From Gaertneriomyces semiglobifer (taxonomy: Eukaryota > Chytridiomycota > Chytridiomycetes > Spizellomycetales > Spizellomycetaceae): a stretch of 64,000 bases of DNA. The stretch lies in assembly GCA_025558075.1 (NCBI GenBank), contig JAHLKF010000004.1, positions 1,178,001-1,242,000 on the forward strand, read 5' to 3'. The translations under genes were made by a program, and so were the position numbers. Below are positions 44,636-55,538 of this stretch, piece after piece. Each line of letters starts with the position of its first letter. Position 1 is the first letter of the stretch. The notes beneath the pieces were generated by a model. It did not search any database. It saw nothing but the letters and a program-made list of their open reading frames with translations, and had not been told where the DNA came from.

Positions 44636-45920
44636 GATATCGGCAATATCTCTCTCCGCAACGACTGACTGCAGTGCTACGGTCGACCTTAATGGTCTGA
44701 TTGCTCTCTCGTTGCGTGTATTCCTCCAACTTTCTAGGATTAAACTTCAAATTTATGGGAACTCGTCGCGTGTCGCCAAAACCAATTCATGGTCACGTGC
44801 CCGCTGCTCAAAGTTCGTTCGTTGAATAACTGAATTAAACTGGACATGGATGCGGAAGGTTGGGCATTATCTGGGACCAAGGCTGACATTGAGAGAGGTT
44901 TGCATGAAGGGAAGCATGACGGGGGCCCACTTTGGCTGGGGACCGTGGAGTATCCCGTTGTATGTATCGCTATTGGTTGGGTAAAGCTCAGAAACCATGT
45001 ACGCCTGGCATTGCAACTATAGGAAGTGATCACCTAAGGACGCTTCAGGTGAACCTGAAGTTTCTACGCCCATTGTTATAAGATGCCATTCGATTCCGTG
45101 GGAAAATACGAATGTAATTGAATGGACCAGGCAACTTCAATGCGGTGGTGGTCCAAGGTGCGCATGCAGTTGCAGGCGACGACACTGCGGCAGCTACACC
45201 GCTGAGGGTCCAGTAAATAGAATTCTTGGACTGTGGATGAGGTTCTGTTAGTTTCTCCATTGGTCGTCTTGCGGGGAACCTCGCGATCACAGCGAACGAT
45301 GGCCCCTGAAATTCTGGTTCAAACATCACGTTCGTTGACGCAGGTAGGATATTCCTGGGCCGTCCTTCAATGATGTGCGTTCCTTGATAGCAGCGGGCGT
45401 CAACTGGAAGGCTCACCGAGTGATTGCTCTGCAACGCAGGACACTCGAGGGCACCCCAACATCCTTTCATGCATTATAGGTTCCGTGGAGGAGATGGCCG
45501 AAAGTTGATGGCTCCTATTTGCGCCTGTAATCGCTTGGATATGAATCTGGCAACGCCAGCAATTATAGGCCGACCTCTTTTTGTGAAGAGATCCAGTCGT
45601 TGTAATTTGCTTTAAGTTACTGCCAGCCGTGTTTGCACCCCATTGTAAAGCAGGTCACACCAAGCACTTGGTACTCGGGAGCCAGCAACTTGGATTTTAA
45701 AGCAGATCCAATTGCCTTCACCAGGCTTTGAGCATTTGCCAACAAAGATCGCTTTCGGAAGCCAACTCGCTGGTCTCTGTTCCGAAGATTGTGGTTCCGA
45801 AGTTCGAAGTATCTATGGGCCCGCCTTCAGCGCATTGCGATTACACGACGGACTTTAACAAAAGCGATCGGACTATTTGAGCCTCGCTCAATCCCAGTTT
45901 AGCATCATATACCACATCCG
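44636..45920. other. Intergenic region; one doubtful minus-strand frame 45045-45470
   Basis: About 1.3 kb. A minus-strand frame with ATG at 45470 is open for 141 codons (MKGCWGALECPALQSNHSVS..., ending NRMASYNNGRRNFRFT). It resembles no family I know; it could be a small gene. The plus strand upstream of the THOC1 ATG has no open frame. Confidence 0.4.
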
Positions 45921-48291
45921 ATGTCCGTTGAGGCTGCCTTGAGGGATGTCCTCTCCGTGGTGGAGTCAACGACGGCGGACATGAAACTGTCCGCCATCAA
46001 GTTACAGGTCAAAGAAAGGCTTGCAGGATCAAATCCCGGACTTTTGCTTGTGGCTTTTAGTGCATGTATGCTAGATGTCGTGGTGAGTCGCCGTCAGTAG
46101 AGTCGTCGACGAGGCGACATGATGAAAAGACTTCTGATCACATCTGATTTGAACAGGCGGAGCACCCTGATGAAGACGAAAAGTTGTTTTCGAGATTGTA
46201 TGACTTGCTGGATATCGCTGTGGAATGTTCCGAACAAGGTGTGATACTGAGGTGGTGCGATCTTCTGCAGTTGAGCATCAACTAACGTGCGTCTGGACTC
46301 ATCGCTCAGGTGTACCGGACCCTTCCCTACCGTTCTCCGTCATTGAGGATCTTCTTGACGTCTTAACCATTCCCTCTGCCTCTCGCATCATCAGCTACCT
46401 GGAATCCCGTTCCGCAGTTCTCACATCCGATATCGACCCATCGCGCGGAAAGGGCTTGATACTCTTACGGTTCTGCAATGAAATGCTCCGCCGACTCTCA
46501 AAAACGAAGAACAATGTCCTTTCTGGGCGGATATTAACCTTTATGGCAAACACGTTCCCTTTGAGCGAACGGAGCGGAGTGAACCTTCGAGGCGAGTTCA
46601 ATACAAAGAATGTCACTTCGTTTGATGAGAACGGGGAGGGCTTGGAAGATGCGAAAAGGGAGTTCTACACAACTTTCTGGGGATTGCAGAAATATTTTAC
46701 GAACCCGTTGTTATTGACACAACCCGAGCACTTTGAGACATTGAAGACTGGAATGGATGTCGTCTTGGATCGTTTTGACGAGATAAATAAACAGGGCGCT
46801 AGTGGACTCGGAAAGGGAAATGACCGAGTGAGAACTGGTGCTGATGGACGAAAGCGAAAAGCTGGTTCAGAAGAAGACGACGCGGAAAAGCACGACTCTG
46901 ATGATTACTTCTTCCCGAAATTCCTAACTTCTCCGAATCTATTTGAGCTGGAGCTTTCCGATCCATCATTCCGCCGGCACATGGTATCCCAGTTTTGCAT
47001 CCTATTACAATACCTCTCGATGCTTTCGGCAGACGAAAAGGCTTCTCAGAACCAGGCAGCCACGGCTACCAACTTGTCATCTACTTCAACGCCTACTCCT
47101 GCCTCCACCACGGTTGCTCCTAACGTTGTCATTAACAAGTCTGTTGCAAACCCTTACACACTTACACCTGAGCAAGAATCGTGGGTCCGCATAACAAGGA
47201 CGCGCGCGGCGAAAATCAGCGAACTGATACATCCCAACGGGAAACAATTTGGAAGAAACCTCAGCACGGTTGTGACACATGAACGAGGTTGGGTGGAATG
47301 GAAGAACAAATCTTGTCCTACTTATGAACGGAAACCAGTTGGCGTTGCGGAAAGCGGCGTGAAACCGAAATTGGCAGGATCAGAAGCTGCCAGAAGGGAA
47401 GGATGGCTAGGGAGCGACTTGATGACGCAACTGTGGCGTCGCGGTGCGAATATCAGTGACACTATTTCTCAGCCAGCTAAAGACCCTCTCAATATGTCAC
47501 ACCCGGAAAATGTTCGATCCAAGTTGGACAATTATCTCGACCATTTGGGGTCACTGTTGACTCCCGCTGGCCAGCTTCTGCCTGAGATTGAACCTGAGTA
47601 TGCACTTCATACCAACGGAAACTTTAATTGGCGAGTGTTACGAATGGCTGTGCGTTCGGAAATGGGTTTGTTCCATACTACGAATCTGGGCGTTAAACCC
47701 AGCGGTGGTGGGATGTTGCAAGGTGGCGTGCAAATGGAAAAGTGGGGTGATGTAAGAGGGGTATGGTGGGAATGGAGGAGAAGGAAGCAAAAGGCGGAAG
47801 GTCTCTCTGAGAATACCGATGAGGCGATGGACGAGAGTGGGAAAATGGACCAAACAAGTAAACGCGAGGAAGGGGAAGAGAGCGTAGCCGAAGAGGACGA
47901 GAAGGATATCGATAGCCCTGGTATTGAAGAGGCAGCACGGAAGAAGCTGCGCCTTAACCCAAGTGCACCAGAGTTTGTTCCATCGAACTCGCTAGAAGAA
48001 AACTCTGGTGTAAAGGTTGAAGATGGCGATGCCATGGAAATTGATATTTTACCAAAACCCGCTGCCTTTGATGTTGCGGACAAGATTATTGAGGCTGCGC
48101 AGACCAGTGGTGGAGTAATGAGCAATTTGGAAGGCGGGCATGATGTGGAGAAGACGCCCTCTGGTTCACCACCTAAATCAAGTCCGGCCTTGGATGTTGC
48201 TGATAAGGTCATCTCGGCCGCGCAATGTGGTGGATCCGGAATTGCTAGTGTTTTGAACCCATCGGCTGGTCAACATCCGCCTGTAGAGTGA
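45921..48291 (+). CDS. THOC1: THO complex subunit 1 (THOC1/Hpr1)
   Basis: Three exons, 45921-46082, 46157-46238 and 46310-48291, encode 741 residues. Family hallmarks are RFCNEMLRRLSKTKNNVLSG, RILTFMANTFPLSERSGVNL, FYTTFWGLQKYFTNP, FLTSPNLFELELSDPSFRRH, LTPEQESWVRI and NGNFNWRVLRMAVRSE; they follow the order of human THOC1. THO/TREX couples transcription elongation to mRNA packaging and export and prevents R-loops. The C-terminal 180 residues are acidic and disordered; two near-copies of DVADKI(I/V)xAAQ (AFDVADKIIEAAQTSGG and ALDVADKVISAAQCGGS) form a short internal repeat. No death domain is visible, unlike human THOC1. Convergent with the Mak5 gene (110-bp gap). Confidence 0.94.
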
Positions 48292-48401
48292 AGGACAGCT
48301 TACGGCATTACTATTTGTTGATTCAAAAGGATGCCCGGGCGATACGAATACTTTGCTGTGTGTGCCAAGTCTATATAATTAATTTGATGTCGATGATAAC
48401 C

Positions 48402-50945
48402 CTACTTGCGACCTTTTCGTCCCTTCTTATGTTTCTTAAGGGTAGACGGAAGATCATCAGGTTCTATGAGAGCGAAATCGTTAACCAAAGCCGAAAAGGG
48501 CAAGCAGTAAATTGCTCACCATCACCCTTCATGCCCAAGATGCTTTGTCCACCTCTCGCGCTAACCTCCTGCTGCAACAGATCCGCGAGCTGCGCTTTGA
48601 GCTTCCTGACTTCTGCAGTAGTTTCACGGCTATCATCTGATTTCTCTTTTTTAGCAGCTTGTTTGGAAGGCGCATTCACAAAATCTTCATCGAAAATGAT
48701 ATCCATCTCTTCTGCGGCCTTCTTCATCCATGCGTCTTCAAAGGATTGCTTTTGAGTCCTGTGCTGCAAAGTATCAATCTTCTGGGCCAATGTCACGCGT
48801 TTCTTGTAGCCTCCAATCAGGTTTAGCGGGACAGGGAGCTCCGGGATGCCACCATCGCTCTTATTAAGTATGTTGCAAATTTTCTTGTATATGGGAACCT
48901 CAGCTGGAGAAATCAGCATAATTGACAGACCCGTTTCTGTAGAACGGGCAGTTCTACCGGATCTATGGACGTAGAGGTCTGCTGATCGGGGAAGTTGGAA
49001 ATGGACAACCTGTTCGACAGCTGGAATGTCTAAACCACGAGCAGCCACGTCCGAGGCAACGAGAACGGCGTTCGCAGCTGACTTGAATCGGTCCAGATTT
49101 TTTAGACGTTGACGTTGTTGCATCTCTGCGTGCAAAGGAAAGGCAGGTATATTCAATAGTGTCAGAAGGGGGATCAGACGGCGAATGGTGTCAATGCTGT
49201 TGGCGAAGAGGAGCGTCCGGGCGGGGAAGGATTTTAGGATATAGTACAGGTAAGTTTCCTTGAAAGGTCAACTGTTAGCGACAACTCGCAATAGCTATGA
49301 TGAGACCGGTGCGATGCACCGACGCACCTTCTCCGTATGCAAACATTCAATCCTTCTCTCTTCCAAGCCTCGTGCTGTCAATCCTTCTCGGAGGACATTG
49401 ACGTACAGCGGTTTGGGGTCCAGGAACTCAAGCCGGTTCAGTAAACTTTCCATTGAGCCTTCTTGTACTCGTTTGGGATGGCTCTTTTTGTTGAATTGCG
49501 CATGTAACGTAGGTGTGGATGAGAGAGTTGCAGAGAAAATGTACGTTCGTCGTTTCAGCTGCCTCGAATCAGAAATGGAGATAGAAGAGAGAATCTGATC
49601 TAATTCCCGAAAATGGCCCGCAGAAAGCATACGATCTGCTTCGTCGATCGCGAGAAAATGTGTTGTTTTGAGTAAGCTCAGAAATGGCTCGTCCTAGTGA
49701 TGATGGTGTGTCAGTAATAGAACAGACATAAGACGGCGACAAGTAACCTACATCGCTCATTAACTCCCACAATCGTCCTGGTGTCGCCACGATGATGTGT
49801 GGGTGCCTTGCAACTTGGCGCTTTTGTTTTTCAACGCTCATTCCACCGACAACGGCAACCACTTTAGCCCACTGAGCCACTTTCTTCAACATGTCGACTA
49901 CTTGTATTGCCAATTCTCTAGTGGGAGTCAGGATGAGCCCGGTGAGCTTGCGCCGATTAGTGTCGCCACTCTCCACTATGTGTTGCAACATGGGCAGACC
50001 AAATGCTAGAGTCTTTCCGCTTCCAGTCTCAGCTGCGCCGATAATGTCCCGTTTGTGCTCGATAGCAAAAGGCAACGTCCGTGCCTGAATCTCAGTAGGT
50101 CGAGTAAATCCGAGGTTTGCCAGCGAAGCGAGAATTTTCCGATCCAAGGGAACTTCGGCCCAAGCTGACATGTCAGCAGACTGCAACCCTTTCTCAACTT
50201 TAGCTTCGCAAGACACTGCTGCGTCATCAAGCTCATCTTCGCTGGCAATATCCATTTCGTCAGACTCCTTGACGAAGTTCTTGGGTTCTTCAACTTCATC
50301 CGTATCTTGCCGAGTATGCTCAGTTTGTTCGGTATTGTTAGCCCTTCCAATTTCTTTAACACGAGGCTTCTCCTTCTGTACATCCCGCTCCCGGAAATCA
50401 TCAATCGAAATCCACTCTGCATTATTCAGTAAATCCTCAATCTCGCTATCATCTTCTTCAGAATTGTCATCGTCCAACAACTCCGGTGTTGCATCAATTA
50501 CCCGCTTGAACTTGAAAACCTTTCCTCCTCCAGTTCCCATATCCTCGACAGCAACATCTATGCCTTCCGCTTCTTCTAAACCGATAAATCCGCCAGCTGC
50601 CAGGTCGTCGCCTTTAAGATTCTTAACGTTCTTTTTGACCTTGCGCCAAGGAATGGAAGAAACAGTTACGTTCTCCAGTTGTTGTTGCTCGGTTTCCACT
50701 TCTTGCACAGGGCGCTTCTCGCGCTTAAAGCTGGACTTGCCGACATCTTTGGGTCCGCGCTTTCGCTTCTTCAGGGCAGGCCTAGTAGCCACTGAGGCCT
50801 TTGTGGACTTTTCAGTGGCCACTGCCTGCGCAACCTCTCCCTTTGCCTTGTCCTTTACTATCCACATCGTGCAGCTATGCTTGGTCCACTGTCCTGCAAA
50901 TACTTTTGTAAAAGTTGGTGGAAACTCGCGACAAACAAAAATCAT
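48402..50945 (-). CDS. MAK5: DEAD-box RNA helicase DDX24/Mak5
   Basis: Four exons (50945-49752, 49693-49328, 49258-48520, 48463-48402) give 786 residues; an internal ATG at 50867 (MWIVKDKAKG) is an alternative start. All helicase motifs are present: Q motif FTRPTEIQARTLPFA, I AAETGSGKT, Ia PTRELAIQ, Ib TPGRL, II AIDEADRM, III FSATL, V ARGLDIP and VI HRSGRTAR. The long acidic N terminus with SIPWRKVKKN, the insert between motifs II and III, and the basic tail KKHKKGRKGRK are Mak5/DDX24 features. Mak5 acts in 60S subunit assembly in the nucleolus. The last exon encodes only the final 20 residues. The start lies 222 bp from the divergent REase-kinase start. Confidence 0.93.
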
Positions 50946-51166
50946 GTCTGTTAACGATAAGCCAAAGTGAAGGCCCAGACTGTACCCTTCCGTATTCCGT
51001 ACTGTTTACTTTCACCTTTTCCTGTCAGTGGAAGTAAACAGCTTGCCTCCCTGCTTTATTGAGAGATGATTTCCCTCTTCTCGACCCCTTCAGCCTGCTG
51101 AACTGGGCCTTAGCTTCTCTCTCACCTTACGTATTCGACCGGAATCGAACGCATTGCAGCTTCAAC

Positions 51167-52486
51167 ATGGCCGGCCCTCAAACCACTGTATTGGATTATG
51201 TCCAGACCTCCCGCCTCCCCGCTATGCGCCTTTTCTCGGTCCACACCGGAACTACCGCTACGACCACCAGTTTACCCCGCACTGACTTGCAGAGTGTCGA
51301 AAAGTGGACACAGTTCGAATCTCAAATACTGTCAAACCGTCCGGTGTTAGCCGCATCCCAGTTCACAGCACCCTCCATCAGTTCGCCCGGGAACCCCGTT
51401 AACTCGGAACGCGGGGTGCAGAGTTTCGCTCACGCCGTCCTACACAGTCTGCTCATCGACATCCTGAGTGCCCTAGGTTATAACGACTGCTTCATCATGG
51501 ATACCGGAGGAAATGCGCAAGTGATTGCCGACCCTGATTTTGTACTCGTTCATCCAACAAGGTTGAAACCTCTGATGACAACCGAGTTCAAGACGCCTTG
51601 GGCGTTTCCCCCGCAACCTGACTTGGCATCGGCGTATCAACAGGCCGAACCCCGTTCACGGATCCGCCGAGCTATCCAGCAAGTATACGGATACATGGCC
51701 TTTAACCATCACAGATGCGGTGTCCTCACAACATACGACGACACGTACTTCCTGCGCCGTACGCACTCGGAAACAGGCGGCTGTTTACAAGTAGCTGGAC
51801 CGTTCAGGTATAGGACCACGCCATTCACCCTTCTGGAAGCTTACACCACACACCTTCTGATGTGCATGGAGAACTGTTTTTACGTTTCGCCAACAGTTTC
51901 TCCGAGCATCTGTGCAGGCGCGTCCGTTGCGGCGTCACTGGGACCCTCGTACCCAAACACCCCTACATTGTACTCTCTCAGCGAGGTTGATTCCCACAAC
52001 ATTCAATTTATTCAGGGACGAGATAGGAGTCGTATGGGTGTAGTGGTAGAAGGAACGTTCCACCGAGAAAAGGTGATCTTCAAGATTGTGGACGAAACCA
52101 AGCATGATGCGCTCACGCAGGAGCTTGCCCACGAGGTGTCGGTGTATGAAAAGCTGGCGCGGCTTCAGGGGTCCGTTATCCCACGGTTTTTCGGTTACGT
52201 ACAAGTCTGGGAAATGCTGCGAGTCATTGTTTTGGAAGATTGTGGGACATCGTTACGGGCGCTATTGCAGACGACGGATAACGTAGAAGCGTTGAGACAG
52301 GATTGCTGTATTGCGCTTGTTGCTCTTCACAGCACTGGTATCGTACATGGAGACGTACGCCTGGAGAATTTTGTTGTTTCGCAACGTGGTGTGCGGATAT
52401 TGGATCTGGCGTTTGCTCGAGAAGGCACGGAGGTGGAAATGGCAGATGAATTGAAGGAGTTGAACGGGCTTTTCATAACTGGGTGA
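51167..52486 (+). CDS. Putative PD-(D/E)XK nuclease-protein kinase fusion, Crinkler-effector type
   Basis: A single exon of 439 residues from the first ATG at 51167 (MAGPQTTVLDYVQTSRLPAM). Residues about 85-240 look like a PD-(D/E)XK (REase-type) fold: Asp in ADPDFVLVHP, then the E-x-K motif in MTTEFKTPW, followed by the helix IQQVYGYMAFNHHRCGVLTT. Residues about 285-435 are an atypical protein-kinase domain: Lys in VIFKIVD, Glu in AHEVSVYEKL, catalytic loop HGDVRLENFVV and metal Asp in ILDLAFA (in place of DFG). The HGD loop is RIO/Bud32-like. This nuclease-kinase pairing is known in eukaryotic Crinkler-type (CR) effectors and in expanded families of early-diverging fungi. No Ubl header or signal peptide is seen. 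A role in inter-organism or intragenomic conflict is inference. It marks the start of the accessory region. Confidence 0.75.
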   Translation: MAGPQTTVLDYVQTSRLPAMRLFSVHTGTTATTTSLPRTDLQSVEKWTQFESQILSNRPVLAASQFTAPSISSPGNPVNSERGVQSFAHAVLHSLLIDILSALGYNDCFIMDTGGNAQVIADPDFVLVHPTRLKPLMTTEFKTPWAFPPQPDLASAYQQAEPRSRIRRAIQQVYGYMAFNHHRCGVLTTYDDTYFLRRTHSETGGCLQVAGPFRYRTTPFTLLEAYTTHLLMCMENCFYVSPTVSPSICAGASVAASLGPSYPNTPTLYSLSEVDSHNIQFIQGRDRSRMGVVVEGTFHREKVIFKIVDETKHDALTQELAHEVSVYEKLARLQGSVIPRFFGYVQVWEMLRVIVLEDCGTSLRALLQTTDNVEALRQDCCIALVALHSTGIVHGDVRLENFVVSQRGVRILDLAFAREGTEVEMADELKELNGLFITG

Positions 52487-52506
52487 AGCGTACAGATAGT
52501 GTCTAT

Positions 52507-52553
52507 TCATGGCATACGGCTCTCCTTTTATTTAGGAGCGCCGTATGCCATGA
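52507..52553. repeat. Strong hairpin 21 bp after the REase-kinase stop
   Basis: Arms catggcatacggc (52508-52520) and gccgtatgccatg (52540-52552) are perfectly inverted. The pairing extends one base outward, and after one mismatch five more pairs inward, leaving a 7-base loop. It is placed like a 3'-end element. Confidence 0.9.
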
Positions 52554-52753
52554 GTAGATGTTAGGCTTATCCACAAGTCACCAAGATATTGAAGAGATAC
52601 CAGAAGGTGCTTTTGGTTCTCACTGTGAAAATGCGTCCATTATTTTGAAAGAGACAGGAATGGCCCTGGCTGCGCATGGTTGTTTGTTGCTAACATATAG
52701 GAAACCGCTCGCGTATCATGCTTGTGTGATGGACGCAGAATACGGCATGTAAT

Positions 52754-52968
52754 AATGAAAAGTTTTCCGTCTTATTCTTGACTTGCATCGTTATCAACCA
52801 GGGAACAACGGATGAAGAATACCGCGTATAACAATGAAAAGATTTGTTTCTCATTCTTGACTTGCATCGTTATCAACCAGGGAACAACGGATGAAGAATA
52901 CCGCGTATAACAATGAAAAGATTTGTTTCTTATTCTTGACTTGCATCGTTATCAAACCAGGGAACAAA
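52754..52968. repeat. 79-bp tandem repeat, nearly three copies
   Basis: Copies begin at 52754, 52833 and 52912, each starting aatgaaaag and containing ttgacttgcatcgttatcaa and ccagggaacaa. Copies differ by only a few bases, except that copy 1 differs more in the tttgttt region and copy 3 is truncated and carries one extra A. The array lies between the convergent REase-kinase and heptad-repeat genes. Confidence 0.95.
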
Positions 52969-53095
52969 TTAACTCGGTGCGTGAAAGATGGCAAATGGGA
53001 TTTTCCAGGATAATAGCATATAATAGGAACGAACACCCCGACATCAGGCAGGTCGGGGTCCATTACAATGGCGGATCAGTGGACGAACAGGAGAC

Positions 53096-53159
53096 GTGCT
53101 AATTGTTTATTGTTGTTAGCCTCGAAAAAAGGATTCCAACAACAATAAACAATTAGCAC
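53096..53159. repeat. Perfect 22-bp inverted repeat at the 3' end of the heptad-repeat gene
   Basis: Arms 53096-53117 (gtgctaattgtttattg...) and 53138-53159 (...caataaacaattagcac) pair without mismatch around a 20-base loop containing an A6 run. The right arm overlaps the minus-strand stop codon at 53153-53155. It could be a foldback element or an RNA 3'-end structure. Confidence 0.95.
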
Positions 53160-54134
53160 AAGAGGCACACTTGGCCAGCTGAGTGCAACCGCGACAGAAT
53201 AAGGAACGCCGCGATGTCGGTCAGCAGTACAGCTGTAATAAGCTCTTCCGCCTTTCGCAGACGAGAAAAGCTCGGCGAAGCGACACATGCCCGATAAAAG
53301 AACAATTCCGGGCCTGTCTCTACTGCGTTATAGTACGCCGAAAGGGCGTACAATTGTCGTTCCAACCGAAGGAACTTCCACAAGAGGCGCGCGCTGTTGA
53401 AGTCGCCACCTTGGGCATCAAAATGAAATACAGCAGGATCGGACGGAAGGTCGTCTATGGCCGATGCTTCAATCACAGCCAGCCTGGCGAATTGCCTCCT
53501 CTGACTGAGTTCTTGTTCCCGTTCCAGTGGGCCTAGGCCCGAAGAGACTTCCGTTGAGGAAGGTGGGGAACTGAAAGCGTTGGCCCCAGCCGAGGTGCTG
53601 GCAATCTTCACTAAGATCTACTTCGATTGTTGACGGAAAGGCTACCTCATCCTTTCTGACCAGTTGCAGAAGTGCCGTAAAGTGATCTCGAAATGTAGGA
53701 GGTGGCACCGGAACCGGACGAGACCGTCTTCCCGAAATGGGGTGGAGAATGTGCTCGTTCGAGCGTAGCTCTAGCATCGATGGAATGTAGGACCGGATGT
53801 TATACTCGTAACTGGTCCCCATATGCTTGCCGATTGTGTCGTCGAGCCGGTCGATTTTGTCGTCGAGCCGGTCGATCCGTTCCGTCAACCGGTCGATCCG
53901 CTCCGTCAGCCGCTCCGTCAGCCGGTCGATCCGCTCCGTCAGCCGCTCCTCCAAATATTGCATTGACCGCATGACATCATGCAACGTGAAGACTTTCCCA
54001 TGCGACCCGACCTCTTGCCCTACAACACCGGAGGGACTGTGAAGCAGACGAATAACCCTACAGGTATACAACTGACTTACAGTGCGTTTCTGCCACTTCT
54101 TGCGCTTGGGATGCAGCAGCTTAGCGGTAGGCAA
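53153..54134 (-). CDS. Heptad-repeat coiled-coil protein with a frame break
   Basis: Unrecognised. The first frame (54134 to about 53470) encodes a basic start, then a striking heptad repeat built from RLTERID and RLDDKID units, then GTSYEYNIRSYIPSMLELRS and a Pro-rich linker. The second frame (about 53611 to 53153) has no ATG at its start but continues with protein-like sequence (EREQELSQRRQFARLAVIEA, WKFLRLERQLYALSAYYNAV). The two overlap in different frames. Either an intron joins them (no fully convincing donor/acceptor pair found) or a frameshift has split the gene. Coiled coil followed by such a globular module recalls nuclease-like accessory proteins, but this is only a resemblance. 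It may continue upstream into 54341-54925. Confidence 0.45.
53828..53948. repeat. Coding minisatellite of 21-bp units and variants
   Basis: Repeated ccggtcgatccgctccgtcag units encode the heptads of the coiled coil on the minus strand. Near-identity of neighbouring units implies recent duplication and a potential for length variation. Confidence 0.85.
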
Positions 54135-54340
54135 ATCCGATATTAGAACTCATCGTTTGGGTACGAAGCGTGCAGCGAACCAAAGCTTACCACTCGGCAA
54201 ACTGAATTCACTTTCTACAGGTGCGCTACGAGTTGGGGTTTCAGCGTAGCCTCCAGACGTCGGGGTCCATCCTTCTTGGTAGAGAAGTCAGATATTTATA
54301 GAATCATGGTGTATGCGAAAATTCAGCAGCGAGTTCAAGC

Positions 54341-54925
54341 TTACCCGTCCGAGGGACGATAGCACTTTGTACCTCCGCTTCGAGTACCGCCCGCAACGCT
54401 TCGCCTAAGTACGTCCAAAAGAGCAGTAAGCCGCCGTTCAAACAGAGCAAATCGTGAGTCACTCTTCGGATCGTGACACCTGCCTGGGGTTCCTTGTGGA
54501 GGCTCCTCCGCCAGCAGCTCTGTCTTGGGCTTGGCCGTCTTCTTCTTCTTCTTCTTCTTCTTTTTTTCCTGCTCCTGCGTTTCCAATTCTGCCAACAAAC
54601 TTGCCGCTGCTGCCTCAGAGGCCGCAGCGCGAGCTGTCAAGTCATGTTTGAGACCAGCCTTTTCACCTGGGGTGGGCTCCACCTCTTTCAACAGTGGCAT
54701 CTCTACGTCGTCAATGTCGTCTCCTCTCCGTGGCCAGTGCCTGTTAGCATCTGCGCGGATTTCTAGGTGTCCTGTCGTCGAGTGCTGCCTGACCTCTTCT
54801 TCCGACAGTTCGACCAGGATGTTGCCGCTTTTCTGGGCTCGGCGCCAAATTGCCCCAAGGCCCAGTTGTCGCGGCGGCCCTGCTTCACCCAAGGCAAATA
54901 AGTACGCTCTGTCGCTGCTCGCCAT
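54341..54925 (-). CDS. Hypothetical charged protein or 5' exon of the heptad-repeat gene
   Basis: Open frame of 194 residues with ATG at 54925 (MASSDRAYLFALGEAGPPRQ). It was not recognised. The middle is Ala/Glu-rich with a nine-lysine tract (EQEKKKKKKKKKTAK), encoded by a ctt run on the plus strand that may slip. An open segment at about 54290-54190 in another frame (GWTPTSGGYAETPTRSAPVE) can be joined through phase-1 donors near 54380. This suggests the gene runs on into the downstream frames and that 54341-54925 is a first exon. Function is unknown. Confidence 0.45.
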   Translation of the reverse strand: MASSDRAYLFALGEAGPPRQLGLGAIWRRAQKSGNILVELSEEEVRQHSTTGHLEIRADANRHWPRRGDDIDDVEMPLLKEVEPTPGEKAGLKHDLTARAAASEAAAASLLAELETQEQEKKKKKKKKKTAKPKTELLAEEPPQGTPGRCHDPKSDSRFALFERRLTALLDVLRRSVAGGTRSGGTKCYRPSDG

Positions 54926-55538
54926 AACGTAGTACTGATATCTGATGCTGATGCTGACTGGGTTTGCAGGACAAGAATGTGTGTATGAAGTTGCTGTTTT
55001 CGACAGCCAAAATTCACGGCCGTGTTATGAATAAAGCCGCCACCAGTGACTCATACAAGTAATCATATTATACGCCCTTGTAAATAGATCTTAGAACATG
55101 ATATGCACATATGAGAGGGCCATTCTCAAGGATCAAGGATCAATTCAATGCCAAAGTGGAATAGCCAAAGTACCAGTAAGTAATGATGCTGACGCTCGAG
55201 TCCAACTTCATCTCACATTTTTATTCATCAATTAAGGATCGCATAATCATAAGGAGGATAGGACGAAATTTGCGTTTGAACGCTAACGCTAAGGCGCAGC
55301 GACAACGAAGCTGCTGCATTGCTGTCTACCACCACCAATCACTTTAAAGGAGTCGGCTACGAGTCAGTCATAAGAAAAAGAGGGTTTTAGACTCGCTTGT
55401 AGCCCATTCCTTCAATGTATGGCATAAACCTGCTGTGGCAGGAAATACCATGACTAGGCATTCGGCATCGCTCGAACAGGGACGAGCCTTGCTGTTACCT
55501 CCCTTTGTCAGTCATGTCCAATATATAAGGTTTGTGGT
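54926..55538. other. Intergenic region, no gene seen
   Basis: About 610 bp, AT-rich in part (ttttattcatcaattaagga). It lies upstream of both divergent genes (54925 minus and 55539 plus). No motif is claimed. Confidence 0.5.

Noticed and set aside
47607..48212. 201-codon minus-strand frame opposite the THOC1 C terminus
   Set aside because: Ser-rich antisense shadow of the acidic THOC1 tail; codon pattern explained by the sense gene.
50170..50970. 266-codon plus-strand frame opposite the Mak5 N terminus
   Set aside because: Low-complexity Ser-rich shadow of the charged Mak5 N-terminal region.
52754..52968. CRISPR array
   Set aside because: The 79-bp units are contiguous and nearly identical with no variable spacers, and the genome is eukaryotic.
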